From assembly GCF_000421645.1 (NCBI RefSeq), contig NZ_ATXK01000006.1, positions 1 to 64,000 on the forward strand: a stretch of 64,000 bases of DNA, written 5' to 3'. Both the position numbers and the translations under genes were made by a program. How positions within the stretch are numbered: the stretch's first letter is position 1; the number at the start of each line of letters is the position of its first letter. The notes beneath the pieces are model-generated. The model searched no databases and was not told the DNA's origin. It saw only the letters and a program-made list of their open reading frames with translations. Of the stretch, positions 41,901-51,397 are shown piece by piece. Origin of the DNA: Aurantimonas coralicida DSM 14790 (GTDB taxonomy: Bacteria; Pseudomonadota; Alphaproteobacteria; Rhizobiales; Rhizobiaceae).

Positions 41901-42844
41901 ACGTCGCTGAGAAATGCGGCGCGGCCCTCGCGATCGGCTGTCTGAATCCATCGATCCAGCAGCTCGACGACATCGTCGCGGCCTTGGCGCACGGCGAGGA
42001 AAATCCCGAACCTTTGCGGGATCCGCTGGGCGAAAATCGGGGGTTCGATCTCGATCGTATCTACAAGACCGACGTCATCAGGCTGCGGAACGGCCATGAC
42101 ATGGAAGTCACCCAGGTCGCGACGGAAGGGCGCTACAGCGAGATGGCGCTCCGCCAGATCCGGCAGGAGGAACATCTGCAATTTCTCGGCCGCCTGCGCC
42201 CGATCCGGCGCGATGAGATCACAGTTTTCATCAATGTTGGATCATACATTCCGCCCTCGCTGATCGTCGATGAGGTCATCGAGTTCGAAGACCTCATGAG
42301 CTGGATCGGGTCGGCGGTCGAGGTGGCCAGGGAACACCAGGGCCCGATCGGCGCCGGCGATACCACAGAGGAAGCGAAGGCGGCGCAGAAGTTCTCGAAG
42401 ATCCTCGAGATGGGCGAGACCCGGAGGAATTTCTTCGAAGTCGCCGTCGGCGGCGAGGTCCTCTACGTCCCGGCGCACACCCCGTCAGTGATCGATCGCC
42501 TCGTCGAAGACGGCTACCAGATCACTCACCGACCGACGCTCGGCAAGATGGAAGAGTTTCCCGCGCCTCTGTGTACGTATGCTGATGAAGTCCGCTTCCG
42601 CGATCGTGCCTTGTCGGCGGCCATGGCGGAGGGCTGGTCGGCAATGCCCGGATCGAGAATGTGGACCCGCGAATTGCCTGCTGATTTCGATCCTTCGGCG
42701 ACGAACGATCGTCCGGTGACCACGTTGGATGTCGCGGTTCTCGCGCAGCATTATCACGTGCGGCTGCGTCGGGCGGACCGGGAAGCCGAGGCGGCTGCGG
42801 CTCCGAAAACCGCAATGGAGATCTTCGAGGCCGAAGTTTTCTGA
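38987..42844 (+). CDS. Phage primase-helicase (prim-pol-like N-terminus plus ATPase)
   Basis: Protein of 1285 residues from a GTG at 38987; the frame is open 108 bases further upstream but that part crosses an operator. Around residue 122 the segment TFCLDIDILDW, with the DxD pattern, and KRVGRAPKRALLYRV resemble the archaeo-eukaryotic primase (prim-pol) family. From about 474 an ATPase follows with Walker A APTGAGKTH and a DESF box (VIIDESFHG, about 644). The rest is helicase-like and unassigned. It would start and unwind during phage replication. It is the only gene on the plus strand in this part of the phage. Confidence 0.75.
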   Translation: MTDPEILAVLRSFPGWKVVDPAKVPDSDEEPGHYVVAESTSSSEVIFGTLGPMCHENGWCVFPQQRTGRRLPSIYRRKAIAWGQYQEERPTAALVGRWARPCFNENVALILGAVSGNTFCLDIDILDWRLASAVEKIAFEILGFSGFKRVGRAPKRALLYRVATAEELPANISRFFVADDGESASPHGFEILSHKKTITIYGRHHETYSRFSWDGDDQPAILTPADVPLVTPAQIEAFMAKVQEFRPFHRNSSNTVIDLDALGFVKTDGVNLPKLSANAGGGSWVEEEGLVTDGREKFLFALARLSARSNPGNCRDEEGRKALIRAVLEEFQSRARIDGRWGNPNELLREVTDKVTRAAEAIVDGRITPIAPRSRKVRKAVERKVAAGSPITDGCRGSLAWLPPAEARGPIKDVPFSDLRCDDAEYASRQIPETAAETVRQITTATNERIDAFFAAVHDDPEAKHPTTHAIIAPTGAGKTHMLIEGVDRFRHDLSVEDVIESIRQEKLDGATEPAQMLMLAPAYRNIEETGQKARDVRLAVVQWIGKARSATLTGSDRCVQGDKVRAMQEAGRNTDVICEKPHPDYPDDPSKTIRCTAWDEATKTWKCRFKRQAEEAKTADLILAAHAYMTCSAPKAMTHCRGVIIDESFHGQLIKSVRFSDEILLYPRNPVAYRTKKEKAEDGKGAEIPEEAFTLAREELGARAYYALRSGVDPVRWFFENDQPGRNGGYSIAQKREMLDLTIALLSRVRDADDIDPTTSLATIERLCSGPERTAVHEEEKFWRLIKDRVEIDSISLLDAFGNRKDPLLPAVLPTAKTDRRILWQKGPTTDAAGEIRLSWIAEHNFQDHHILALDASADKSLLARVLDRKESEIVCEPMDAMLRVRTVHVTGKSLSKTSLLPKNSDTESYAAYKDRLTVELRTLISHTAAMYPQGGIAVCAPQALKNHLLDGWSAPKRVIWMHYGNNRGFNVAEKCGAALAIGCLNPSIQQLDDIVAALAHGEENPEPLRDPLGENRGFDLDRIYKTDVIRLRNGHDMEVTQVATEGRYSEMALRQIRQEEHLQFLGRLRPIRRDEITVFINVGSYIPPSLIVDEVIEFEDLMSWIGSAVEVAREHQGPIGAGDTTEEAKAAQKFSKILEMGETRRNFFEVAVGGEVLYVPAHTPSVIDRLVEDGYQITHRPTLGKMEEFPAPLCTYADEVRFRDRALSAAMAEGWSAMPGSRMWTRELPADFDPSATNDRPVTTLDVAVLAQHYHVRLRRADREAEAAAAPKTAMEIFEAEVF

Positions 42845-42847
42845 TCG

Positions 42848-43066
42848 TCACCGCGGCGGCGGATTGGTTCGACCGAACATGACAGGGATGGAAGCTCGGG
42901 ATGCTTCACGGACGAGCTGCTGCTCGACATGATCTGTCATCGCTTGCCCGGATTCGCCAATCCGCCGCATGACACGATCTCCGGCATCGCCCAAAATCAG
43001 GGCGGTGCCGCTCTGTTTTGCTCGCTCGATCTCGATGTAAACCGACTCCTGCAGCCCGTCTTGCAT
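42848..43066 (-). CDS. Small phage protein, function unknown
   Basis: Seventy-two residues beginning MQDGLQESVYIEIERAKQSG, mostly helical. It lies between the primase-helicase and the tail genes and ends four bases past the stop of the former. A GGAGATGGGAAATGC leader precedes it. No known family. Confidence 0.45.
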   Translation of the reverse strand: MQDGLQESVYIEIERAKQSGTALILGDAGDRVMRRIGESGQAMTDHVEQQLVREASRASIPVMFGRTNPPPR

Positions 43067-43126
43067 TTCCCATCTCCTCGCTGGTGTGGGAACATGCAGG
43101 CAGCTTAACGCATCGCCATCTGATTA

Positions 43127-43507
43127 CTAGCTGGATTCGTCCTGCGACGTCGCTGTCGGGTTCAGAACGACGGTGTCCATGCTGCTACCGAAATCCTCGG
43201 CGGCGAACGCTTCTTTCCCGATAGCCTGGGTGCCGATCGCGGACTTCACGCTGCGCAGCTGGTACATGCCTCCGGCCCCGTCCGAATAGTACGTCGGCGT
43301 CCCGGAGAACTTCACTTTTGTGATCGTTGCCGGGCTGCCGTTCGACTGCTCTCCCGCAATGGGGACGACCGTACTCGTCGGCACTGAGCTGTAGGATTTT
43401 GGCGCGGGTTTTCGTTCTTTACGCGCCCGCTCTGTTGCGATCCTGTCAACCAGATTGAGCAGTTCACGATCTTCGAGCGACCGCATTCTCATGTCGATTT
43501 TAGGCAT
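43127..43507 (-). CDS. Phage tail-region protein, function unknown
   Basis: One hundred and twenty-six residues from ATG at 43507, overlapping the tail gene upstream by eight bases. It has a Ser/Thr-rich middle and ends PTATSQDESS. As the last gene of the leftward structural block it could be a tail-tip component or fibre fragment. Confidence 0.5.
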   Translation of the reverse strand: MPKIDMRMRSLEDRELLNLVDRIATERARKERKPAPKSYSSVPTSTVVPIAGEQSNGSPATITKVKFSGTPTYYSDGAGGMYQLRSVKSAIGTQAIGKEAFAAEDFGSSMDTVVLNPTATSQDESS

Positions 43508-45419
43508 CGAGATCGGCTCCTTTGGGGGCGACCCGCAGCTGCGCGACGACATCGATCTCGCGGTACAGCGTCTGTCGCGGAGAGAGACTGGTGAGCTTCA
43601 CCCCGGAAATGTACGTCGGCAGCACGACCGAGACGTCGGTGGGATTCTCGAGTCCACCAGCAGCAACCAGCTGATCGTTCGCGGAATTCACGACTGTGCC
43701 GCCATTCCTGACGACACCGGCGCCGCTCCGGATGTCAGCGACGCTCACCGGAACGGAAGGGGCATCGACGGTGGGGGCCCACGCCAGGACCTCGTCGATG
43801 CCGCTGTCGTAGACGCCAAAGGGGCTATCTATGCCGGTACCGAACGGGATGCCGATCGTGCATTTGACGTGCGGTTGCTGGCCATCGTCGCCGCCCCAAA
43901 CCCGCTCGACGGCGATGACCTTGCCGCGCATCAGCCTGCTGTCAGGCGCGTAGATCGTCGCGTCATCCCGCGTCGTCACTGCGACCCCATCGATCCAAGT
44001 TGTGGCTACGGTGACGTTGAGGATCCTAAGCATGCGCCTGGCCAACTTTCGTGCCCGGCATTTGACGTGATCGACGGCGTCCGACAGGTCTCCGTTGGTC
44101 TCGAAGAAACTGGTGGTCGTGCCTCGATCCAGAAGCCCCTCCGGTGTTTGGCTCTCCCAATACGTGATCGGCGGATTTGTGCCGGGCATCGGCTGCAGGA
44201 AATCCTCCGCATAGTGATCGCCCCGAGACCGATAATATTTGCCGTTGTAGAACACGACATCGTTCTCGAGATAATCGACCCCGATCTCATAGTCGGGGAC
44301 GTCCTGATCTCGGAAGATGTCGTTGATCGACAGTTCGATGGTTTCGGCTACATCGGAAGTTGCCAGGGCCTGCTGCAAGGGCACGTCCATCGCGAGGTAG
44401 AGCGCTTCCTGACGAGCTTGCGAATAATCGTAGTTCACCAAAATTTTCGAGTAATTGAACGAATATTTCGCGAACACTGCCGACACAGAATGCGTCGAGG
44501 TAGCGCTTCCACTGGTCTCTGGCCGCACCTGGACCGTCCCGCCGTTGAGGTTGCTGACCGGCACAGTGTTGGCGATGGCGTCGAACGTGGCTTCGTATTC
44601 CGGACCCGTTAGGAGAATGGGTTGCGATTCCGTCCTCGTCGTCGAGTAAACCGGCGCGGAGTCAGCGAGAGACCAGCCCGGCGCTCCCTCGAAACCCAGC
44701 GTCGATGGCAGGCGTTCGCCGATGGTGGCGTCGAGGGTTTCAACCCGACCAAAACTGGCCGTCGCTAGCTGTCCGGCGATATTGCACTGCCCGGCGTCCT
44801 CCTGGACCCAGTCGGCCGTCACTCGGAATCTGATCGTCTTCGGCGGGTAGCCCCAGGTTCCCAGCGACGAAACCGGGCGCGCCCCTTCATCGGCGAATGC
44901 CAGGTCTTGCAGAGAATGGTGGACCTCGCCCTGGAGTTCGTCGCTGACCGAGACCTCATGGGTAACCGGATCGACATAGAAAGCCACCGACCGCCCGAGC
45001 AGATACGTCTCCGCGTCCTCTTCGTCGAAATCCGAAAATCGATTGTCGGTGTCCGGCTTCTGCGCCAGGTGCTGCCGGGCATATGCCAGCTTCCGATCCT
45101 CGATATCGCGAGGCGCGCATATCACCCGAATTCGCTGCGTTAGGTCGTAGACACCCGCAAAATCCGGCGCGATGTAGCCGCGGGCGATCAGCTCGGCATC
45201 GGCGGGATCGCCGGTCCGCGACCACGACAGCAAAATATTCTTGTTCGCCAGTGCCGCCAGGATCCGCAGGCCAGACTGCTGCATCTCGATCTCAACTTCG
45301 GAGATCTGGGCCTCTGTCTGACGCATCGTGAATGCAAAACCATCGGACGCCGGATCGCAGTGGATCAGCGGGTCGAAGACTGCATCGAGATCGGCAACGA
45401 GAGCGAGAAAAGCCTTCAT
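43500..45419 (-). CDS. Large tail-tip/tail-hub protein
   Basis: Protein of 639 residues. It lies downstream of the tape measure and one small tail gene, where siphophages encode the distal tail or hub protein. A carbohydrate-binding-like segment is visible (GVDYLENDVVFYNGKYYRSR). No clear homology by eye to lambda gpJ. The assignment is from position and size. Confidence 0.6.
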   Translation of the reverse strand: MKAFLALVADLDAVFDPLIHCDPASDGFAFTMRQTEAQISEVEIEMQQSGLRILAALANKNILLSWSRTGDPADAELIARGYIAPDFAGVYDLTQRIRVICAPRDIEDRKLAYARQHLAQKPDTDNRFSDFDEEDAETYLLGRSVAFYVDPVTHEVSVSDELQGEVHHSLQDLAFADEGARPVSSLGTWGYPPKTIRFRVTADWVQEDAGQCNIAGQLATASFGRVETLDATIGERLPSTLGFEGAPGWSLADSAPVYSTTRTESQPILLTGPEYEATFDAIANTVPVSNLNGGTVQVRPETSGSATSTHSVSAVFAKYSFNYSKILVNYDYSQARQEALYLAMDVPLQQALATSDVAETIELSINDIFRDQDVPDYEIGVDYLENDVVFYNGKYYRSRGDHYAEDFLQPMPGTNPPITYWESQTPEGLLDRGTTTSFFETNGDLSDAVDHVKCRARKLARRMLRILNVTVATTWIDGVAVTTRDDATIYAPDSRLMRGKVIAVERVWGGDDGQQPHVKCTIGIPFGTGIDSPFGVYDSGIDEVLAWAPTVDAPSVPVSVADIRSGAGVVRNGGTVVNSANDQLVAAGGLENPTDVSVVLPTYISGVKLTSLSPRQTLYREIDVVAQLRVAPKGADLDA

Positions 45420-45946
45420 GGCGCCATCTCCTCACGCAGCACCATCTCCCAGGACTGCGATCTGCCAGTCGCCGATCCGGACATGCGGATGTCGCCAACC
45501 AAGCAATGTAGGATGGGACGGTAGAGGATCGTCGTGTAGCCGGAACGTGGAACATAAATGTTCGCTTCTCGGCCCACGATGCCGACGTCGCCCTGGAGCC
45601 GTTCGTTGTCGGCATCGCGAGCGGACACGCTGCCGGGAACCGGGTCGCGCTTCAATGTCGTCGTCGTCGTCATCGGCGGAATGGTCGCGGACCACCACGT
45701 CGAGGCGTAGAGGGTCACCTGTGACCCGCGTTCCAGGTTATCGAACGAGGGCGTCCAGACCGCATCGCCGTCGTTGCTGAGTACGACTTCGAATTTCCGC
45801 CCAAACGAAGGCTGCAACGCGATGGTCCGCCCGTTCCACGTCTCGCGAAACTGGGTCTCACCGACCGGCGTCAGCTCTTCCTGAATCCCGATGATCGAGC
45901 GCCGTGGGATCCGGACATCCGGGAAAATCAGGGATATCTCAGCCAT
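45416..45946 (-). CDS. Tail protein following the tape measure
   Basis: One hundred and seventy-six residues, beta-rich (IALQPSFGRKFEVVLSNDGD). It starts four bases after the tape measure gene stop and overlaps the large tail gene downstream by four bases. In siphophages this position is a distal-tail or minor tail protein. Family not recognised. Confidence 0.6.
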   Translation of the reverse strand: MAEISLIFPDVRIPRRSIIGIQEELTPVGETQFRETWNGRTIALQPSFGRKFEVVLSNDGDAVWTPSFDNLERGSQVTLYASTWWSATIPPMTTTTTLKRDPVPGSVSARDADNERLQGDVGIVGREANIYVPRSGYTTILYRPILHCLVGDIRMSGSATGRSQSWEMVLREEMAP

Positions 45947-45949
45947 TGA

Positions 45950-48900
45950 TCAGTTCCCCAGCGAGAGAGAGCGGGACCGCCGGAGAGCGGCCGCCTGGGA
46001 TTCGGTCTGGAAAGCCTCGATCACCGTGTCTCCCGCTTTGATCTCGATTTTTTGTGTCGGAAGCTGACCCAGCATTTTCGCTCGAATCGTCGCGGGATCA
46101 TCTTCTGCCGTGTAGACGACCTGCCGATTCACGGAGCCGTAGACCGAGCCATAGGAACCGGGGTTCACGGACTTCAAAGCGGCGCGCCGGGCGTCGTTTT
46201 CCGCGACCGACAGGCCATTCTTCGCGCCGTATTTTTCGTAGTCCCGGTCCATTTTGAGCCGAGCGAGATCCATCCGCTTCTCGCGAAGAGCGTCGAATCT
46301 CTCGGACAGCGTGGATACGGCGGCGGTGACGAGGCCGACCGCGGTGAGGAGGACGCCGAAGGGCCCTGAGGCGAGGGCGAGAATGCGGCCGCCGATCGTC
46401 GAGATCGCAGCGAGCATCCCGCCGCCGGCTGCGGCTCCGGCAGTCGCACCCCCGGCAGCGCCGGCCGCAGCCCCACCGGCCGAGGCGCCAAACAGCGTTG
46501 CCATGGCGCCGATCGCAGTGCGGATCGCTCCGAAGAGTTTGCCAGCGATCAGGCCAGCGAGGATGACCGTGGCCGTATTCCACCCACCGATCTTCTCCAG
46601 GACCGTGTCGATCGCGGAGATGATTGGCTGGATGGCGCGATGGATATTCTTGATCGCTGTCCAGAGCTGCCCGAAGATTTCGCGGACGTCCTGGAGCCAA
46701 CGGAATCCCTCGGGGGCATCTTTCTGCAGGACGAAGATGTCGTGAAATGCCTGGGACAGCCGCTCGACGTATTCGAGGACCGACGAGAGGATGTAGAGCA
46801 GCTTGCCGAGCATCGTCGAGATGCCGGCCAGCCCCGATCCGTTGCCGGCCGAGGCCATTTCCGACCACGCCAACTTCCAGTAGCCCGCCAGGCCGTCGAT
46901 GAACTCGCGGACTTCGGCGAAGAAGCTGGCAACGATTCCCCGCAGCTTGTCGGAGACGACGATCGCCGTGAGGACAATGCTCGCACCGAACAGCACCAGG
47001 CGTTTGGCGAGATCGGTTTCGATAATTCCAAACTGACCGGCGAGGATCTTCTGGATGTCACCGAAGAACGAGCCAACCCAGGCGATCGCGTTCGTGAAAG
47101 CCGTCCGCAGATTGTCGATCGAGAAGATCGCCGAGAGATCGACGCCCCGGTCGCGGAGATAGTCGTCGATCGCCAGGCCGAATGCGGCGACGACACTGAG
47201 GAGACCCTTGAATACGGTCCACAGGCCTTTGCCGGCCTCGGCGAGGGCGAGCAAGGCCTTCTCGCCACGACCGTCCGCCGCCCATTTATCGACGGCGCGC
47301 AGGCTGTTCGTGATGGACTTCAGAACATTGGCATATGTCGCTTCCGCGTTCCTGCCGCCCGAGAACGTGCGGTAGACGAGGGCGGCGAGCTTGCCGAATG
47401 TCTCGAAGGCTTTTGCGGCGAGTGCGAACGTCTTCTGGATCGCGCTATTAACCCGGGCCCAACCCTTGTTCGCGTCCATGAACCGGACGAACGTCATCAG
47501 CGACCGCATCGCCGACGAGAGGGGCCGGACGAAATAGTCGCGGATAACCGTCGCCGACGACCGGACCAGTCGGCCCTCGGCAAACCGGGCAAGGGTCGTC
47601 ATCATCGGCTCGAGAGCGACCAGCAACTGGCGTTTGAAAACACCCCAGGCGTTGCCGAGCGACAAGATCGCCGCCTGATATCTCTTGATCTGCGCGATGT
47701 CCTGATCCGACACCAGCCCACGCCCGAAAGCGCCGGAGATCTTGCCACCGGACGCCGCGACTTGGTCAGCGATCTCGGCGACTTTCAGAGCATCGTCTTC
47801 ACCGAAAACCTGAGTGAGGATCTGGCCGCGCTCTTCCTTCGAGAGTTTGTTGACGCGATTCAGGAAGTCCAGGAAGACGGTATTCGTTTTCCGGAAGGAT
47901 TTCGCAGAGGTCTCGGCGCCTTTCTCGATCGACGGCCAGAGCGATTTGATCGAGGGGACGAGTCCCGAAATACCCTTGTTGACCGCTTTGTTCGCACCGG
48001 TGACGGACACGCCCAGGCGGTCGAACGTCGTCGCGGTGTCATTGCCGCCCTGGCCAGCTTCGCGGATCGCAGCTGTGAATCCCGAGAAAACCTGACCAAG
48101 ATCCGTGCCCTGCAGGCCTACGGATGCGCCGAAGCGTTCCCAGAGTTCGACCTCCTGGGGCGTCATGCCGGTCAGGGAACTGACGTTCCTCGTCTGGCGG
48201 TACCGCTCGATCGTGTCGTTGCCGGCTTTGACGGCAAAGGCGGCCGCGCCTCCGACCTTCACGGCAGCCGCGGCGGTCAATCCGGCCGTCAGTTTCGCGC
48301 TGAGAGCGGTCGCCTTCGTCAGGCCCTTGGCCGTCAAATTGAGACCGGAGATCAGGCGGCGGGTCGCGGAGTAGCCCGCGTTGCCCATGTTCCGCAGGCC
48401 ATTGCCGGCCTTGACCGCGGCGCCCACGACGAAGCCCAGAGCCGTTCCGACGGCCAGCGCCCGCAACTCGAGGCGACGTGCCTCGGCAGCCGCAGCCTTC
48501 TCCTCTTTGGCTAGGCGCTTCGCTTCGTCGCCGGCGTCGGCCAGTTCGCGTTCGGCCTTCTTGGCGTGTTTGGCGACTTCCGCCAGCTGCTCGGCGTCGA
48601 ATACCGTACCCGTCGAGGCATCGACATACTCGGCGAGGGACCGGCCCTCAGCGGCGGCTTCCTTGATCGCCAGGGCAGCGCGCCCGACAGCAGCCTCGTC
48701 GAAGGCCTGAATGTTCAGCTTGCCGGCACGACGCTCGAGAGCCCGCAGCTGATCGCGGACGAGGCGGACGGATTTCTCCTCGTCGACATAGACGTCGAGT
48801 TCGACGCCCTTGCCCAACGCCTGCTTGTATGCGGCGACGGCCCGCTTCGCGACGGCGGGATCAATGCCTGAGACGTCGACGGACTGGGCGGCCCGGCGGG

Positions 48901-49396
48901 CCCCGGCATTCCGATCGGAGGCGTCGAGACCGGCAATCGCGGCAGCAGCGGATTTCTCCGCGTCCACGAGAGTCTTGGCCCGGGCCCTGGCTTCGGTCTT
49001 CAGGCGGTCCTTTGCGACCTTGTTCTCGCCGACCAGGGCGTCCGCGAAACCGGTCTCGATCGACGCAGTCTCCCGGCCGGCGATTTTGGCTTCCGCAGCC
49101 ATCCTCGCCGCCAGGTCCTTGCCGAAACCGGAGACATTCGGGTCGATCTTGACGTCGCCGATGCCCTCGACGGCACGTTCGGCGAGCTTTGCCGACTGCG
49201 CAACTTCGCGGAGGGAATCGGAAGCGATCTCGGCGCCGGCGGCAACGGACGCGGCGGACTTCCCGTCGAGCTTGTCGACAGCCTTGCCGACATCGCCGGC
49301 ACCCCTGGCCATGGACGACATGGCGCGTCGGGCTCCGGCAAGGCCATCGACGCGGATTGCCGTTACGATCTGGCCGATTCTTTTGGTAACGCTCAT
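45950..49396 (-). CDS. Tail tape measure protein
   Basis: Protein of 1148 residues, predominantly helical. It starts MSVTKRIGQIVTAIRVDGLA, has long Ala-rich coiled coils (residues about 20-330) and hydrophobic patches later (LRALAVGTALGFVVGAAVKA, GMLAAISTIGGRILALASGP). The family sets the length of the phage tail; at about 0.15 nm per residue a 170-nm tail is expected. The ATG at 49396 overlaps the chaperone-like gene; the frame also runs upstream to 49531 inside that gene. Confidence 0.88.
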   Translation of the reverse strand: MSVTKRIGQIVTAIRVDGLAGARRAMSSMARGAGDVGKAVDKLDGKSAASVAAGAEIASDSLREVAQSAKLAERAVEGIGDVKIDPNVSGFGKDLAARMAAEAKIAGRETASIETGFADALVGENKVAKDRLKTEARARAKTLVDAEKSAAAAIAGLDASDRNAGARRAAQSVDVSGIDPAVAKRAVAAYKQALGKGVELDVYVDEEKSVRLVRDQLRALERRAGKLNIQAFDEAAVGRAALAIKEAAAEGRSLAEYVDASTGTVFDAEQLAEVAKHAKKAERELADAGDEAKRLAKEEKAAAAEARRLELRALAVGTALGFVVGAAVKAGNGLRNMGNAGYSATRRLISGLNLTAKGLTKATALSAKLTAGLTAAAAVKVGGAAAFAVKAGNDTIERYRQTRNVSSLTGMTPQEVELWERFGASVGLQGTDLGQVFSGFTAAIREAGQGGNDTATTFDRLGVSVTGANKAVNKGISGLVPSIKSLWPSIEKGAETSAKSFRKTNTVFLDFLNRVNKLSKEERGQILTQVFGEDDALKVAEIADQVAASGGKISGAFGRGLVSDQDIAQIKRYQAAILSLGNAWGVFKRQLLVALEPMMTTLARFAEGRLVRSSATVIRDYFVRPLSSAMRSLMTFVRFMDANKGWARVNSAIQKTFALAAKAFETFGKLAALVYRTFSGGRNAEATYANVLKSITNSLRAVDKWAADGRGEKALLALAEAGKGLWTVFKGLLSVVAAFGLAIDDYLRDRGVDLSAIFSIDNLRTAFTNAIAWVGSFFGDIQKILAGQFGIIETDLAKRLVLFGASIVLTAIVVSDKLRGIVASFFAEVREFIDGLAGYWKLAWSEMASAGNGSGLAGISTMLGKLLYILSSVLEYVERLSQAFHDIFVLQKDAPEGFRWLQDVREIFGQLWTAIKNIHRAIQPIISAIDTVLEKIGGWNTATVILAGLIAGKLFGAIRTAIGAMATLFGASAGGAAAGAAGGATAGAAAGGGMLAAISTIGGRILALASGPFGVLLTAVGLVTAAVSTLSERFDALREKRMDLARLKMDRDYEKYGAKNGLSVAENDARRAALKSVNPGSYGSVYGSVNRQVVYTAEDDPATIRAKMLGQLPTQKIEIKAGDTVIEAFQTESQAAALRRSRSLSLGN

Positions 49397-50025
49397 CGGC
49401 CGATGTCCCTGATGAAATCCTTGAAGTGCTTGGTATCGGCCTGGGCGACGCGACTGGAGACCGCCATGTCGCCCATTGCATCGCGACGGGTCTCGTCGAT
49501 GACGGCCTCGGCGAACCGGAGCCGGGTCCACGACATCGAGAAGGCGTCCGGGTATCCGGACGCCCGCAGGCGTTCGGCCGTCTTGATCACGTCGAGAGCG
49601 ATATCCTCGGGATCGTCATCGACGCCGATCGGGCTGCTCGACGGCGACCGGCGGACCTTGAACAGCTTGTGGACCGGCATCGGCATGGTGACGACGAAGG
49701 CATCCAGCGCCAGGCCGACGAAGGTGTCGCCCTTGGTCGCCAAGAGCCGGCCCCGCGTCTTCTCGTCGAGATGCATCGCGCTGTGCTCGAGGAGCCTGGC
49801 AAACAGCGGACGGAGTTGATCGGGATCGTCGATCGCGGCCAGGAACTCCTCGTCGTCGACCAGTGCGACCGGATTCTCGAAGAAGGCCGCCATGCCCTCG
49901 TCGGCCAGGATCAGCTCCGCCATCAATACCGCCGGCGCCGGACGCAGGGAGACGCCGCGCACCACCCGGGATGCGACGGCGTAGTCTGGCTGGAGCGCAG
50001 CAATGATCGCGGCCCTGTCGGTCAC
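49393..50025 (-). CDS. Tail assembly chaperone candidate
   Basis: Protein of 210 residues from a GTG at 50025 (VTDRAAIIAALQPDYAV). It lies between the tail tube gene and the tape measure gene, where siphophages encode a tail assembly chaperone. No second, frame-shifted product is obvious. Part of it (RLRASGYPDAFSMSWTRLRF) resembles chaperone-type helical proteins. The assignment is positional. Confidence 0.6.
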   Translation of the reverse strand: MTDRAAIIAALQPDYAVASRVVRGVSLRPAPAVLMAELILADEGMAAFFENPVALVDDEEFLAAIDDPDQLRPLFARLLEHSAMHLDEKTRGRLLATKGDTFVGLALDAFVVTMPMPVHKLFKVRRSPSSSPIGVDDDPEDIALDVIKTAERLRASGYPDAFSMSWTRLRFAEAVIDETRRDAMGDMAVSSRVAQADTKHFKDFIRDIGR

Positions 50026-50077
50026 GGGAGGTCCTAACGGGAGGAGGAGAGGGCGGGCCGGAGCCCGCCCGGTAGTC

Positions 50078-50893
50078 TTAGGCGGCGCGAGGCAGGTCGA
50101 TCGCACGACCCAGTTCGTAGCCGGCGCCGCGGGTCGGGTCGGCGAAGACCCGGCCGGTGAAGTTCACCTCGGCGAACTCCTCGCCGTCGCCGCCGAGAAC
50201 GATCTCGCCGTCCGGGCGCAGCTGGACGTCCCAGAATTCGATCGCCGACTGCGGGCCCCACTTGTTCTTCTGACGGAACAGGATGCGGGCGCGGATCGTG
50301 GTGTTCGACATGAACCCGTAGGCCTTGCGACCCTCGATTTCCGGCGCGGTGAACTCGACGGTCACCTCGGCGCGACCACTCTCGTCGGCCAGGACCGTGT
50401 CCGGGTGCTTCAGAACGCCGACCATTCCAGTCGCGCTGTCGATTTCGTAGTGCGTCCCGAAGACGTATTCCTCTGCGTTCGGGCCGAGTACGGTGGTAAC
50501 GGTGACGTCCATCGCGCCGAGCGAGAACAGCTTGTTCGGCGCCATCATCTTCGTGATGGTGCCGGCGGCGACGGCTGCCTGCGTGAAGGTCTTCTGCTCG
50601 GACAGCATCGAGATCCGGCGCAGGACGTTGGTCGCCATACGCGCCGAGAACCCGATCGTGATGTCGGCGGTCGTGATATCGACCAGCGCGAGCGTCTTCT
50701 CCGGATACTCGTTGCTGTTGACGTCGTTCTCTTCGATGTTCGGCGTCACCGTGAACGACGAATAGTCGCCGCCCTTGTCGAAGCCGTCCGCTTCCTCGCC
50801 GATGATCTCCAGGGCGAACTGGCCCTTCGGCTTCATGCGGAGGTCGTTGGTGAGCGGCCGGAACGTCGCGGCCTTGTTGTACACTTCAGGCAT
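50078..50893 (-). CDS. Major tail tube protein
   Basis: Protein of 271 residues, beta-rich, beginning MPEVYNKAATFRPLTNDLRM. It sits between the tail terminator-like gene and the chaperone gene, the lambda gpV position. The extra C-terminal part (EFAEVNFTGRVFADPTRG) fits a tube-protein variation. Assignment from position and size. Confidence 0.75.
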   Translation of the reverse strand: MPEVYNKAATFRPLTNDLRMKPKGQFALEIIGEEADGFDKGGDYSSFTVTPNIEENDVNSNEYPEKTLALVDITTADITIGFSARMATNVLRRISMLSEQKTFTQAAVAAGTITKMMAPNKLFSLGAMDVTVTTVLGPNAEEYVFGTHYEIDSATGMVGVLKHPDTVLADESGRAEVTVEFTAPEIEGRKAYGFMSNTTIRARILFRQKNKWGPQSAIEFWDVQLRPDGEIVLGGDGEEFAEVNFTGRVFADPTRGAGYELGRAIDLPRAA

Positions 50894-50908
50894 CGTAGTA
50901 ACCCCTCG

Positions 50909-51397
50909 TTAGCCGGCGACGAACTCGCCGGATACTCCATGTTGCGTGTAATATTCAGCGGCAAATCCGATGACTGTCGCTGAAATTCCCCCGTCATCGT
51001 CGTCGCTCTGTGCGACATGCGAGATCGTCGTTACGTTGACGCTCTCGACGAATGCTTCGTCCTCGATCCCCAGGACTGCGTCCTCGACGGCGGCCAGCAG
51101 ATCCGACAGCGCGTCCAGAGGATCCTCGCCGTCATATTCGCGGACCCCGAGAGCGACGGAGAACTCCTGCTCCCTGCGCGCCAGGCGATACCCGGCATGC
51201 TGCGAGATCGGGAAAACCCGCGTCGCACCGGAGAAAACCGTGGCTGTCGGGTACGATTTCTCGTCCCACTCGATCAGCGTCCCTGCATCGTCGAGGTAGC
51301 CGCTACCTTCCGCGAATACCCGTCCCTCGAACGCTGGGAGAGATAACCGTAGTCGGGAACAGATTGCTTCGATGAGCTGGTCGCGGACGTGCCTCAT
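50909..51397 (-). CDS. Tail terminator-like protein
   Basis: One hundred and sixty-two residues beginning MRHVRDQLIEAICSRLRLSL. Length, order and the ALSDLLAAVEDAVL segment fit the tail terminator class (lambda gpU position). It overlaps the preceding gene by four bases. Confidence 0.6.
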   Translation of the reverse strand: MRHVRDQLIEAICSRLRLSLPAFEGRVFAEGSGYLDDAGTLIEWDEKSYPTATVFSGATRVFPISQHAGYRLARREQEFSVALGVREYDGEDPLDALSDLLAAVEDAVLGIEDEAFVESVNVTTISHVAQSDDDDGGISATVIGFAAEYYTQHGVSGEFVAG

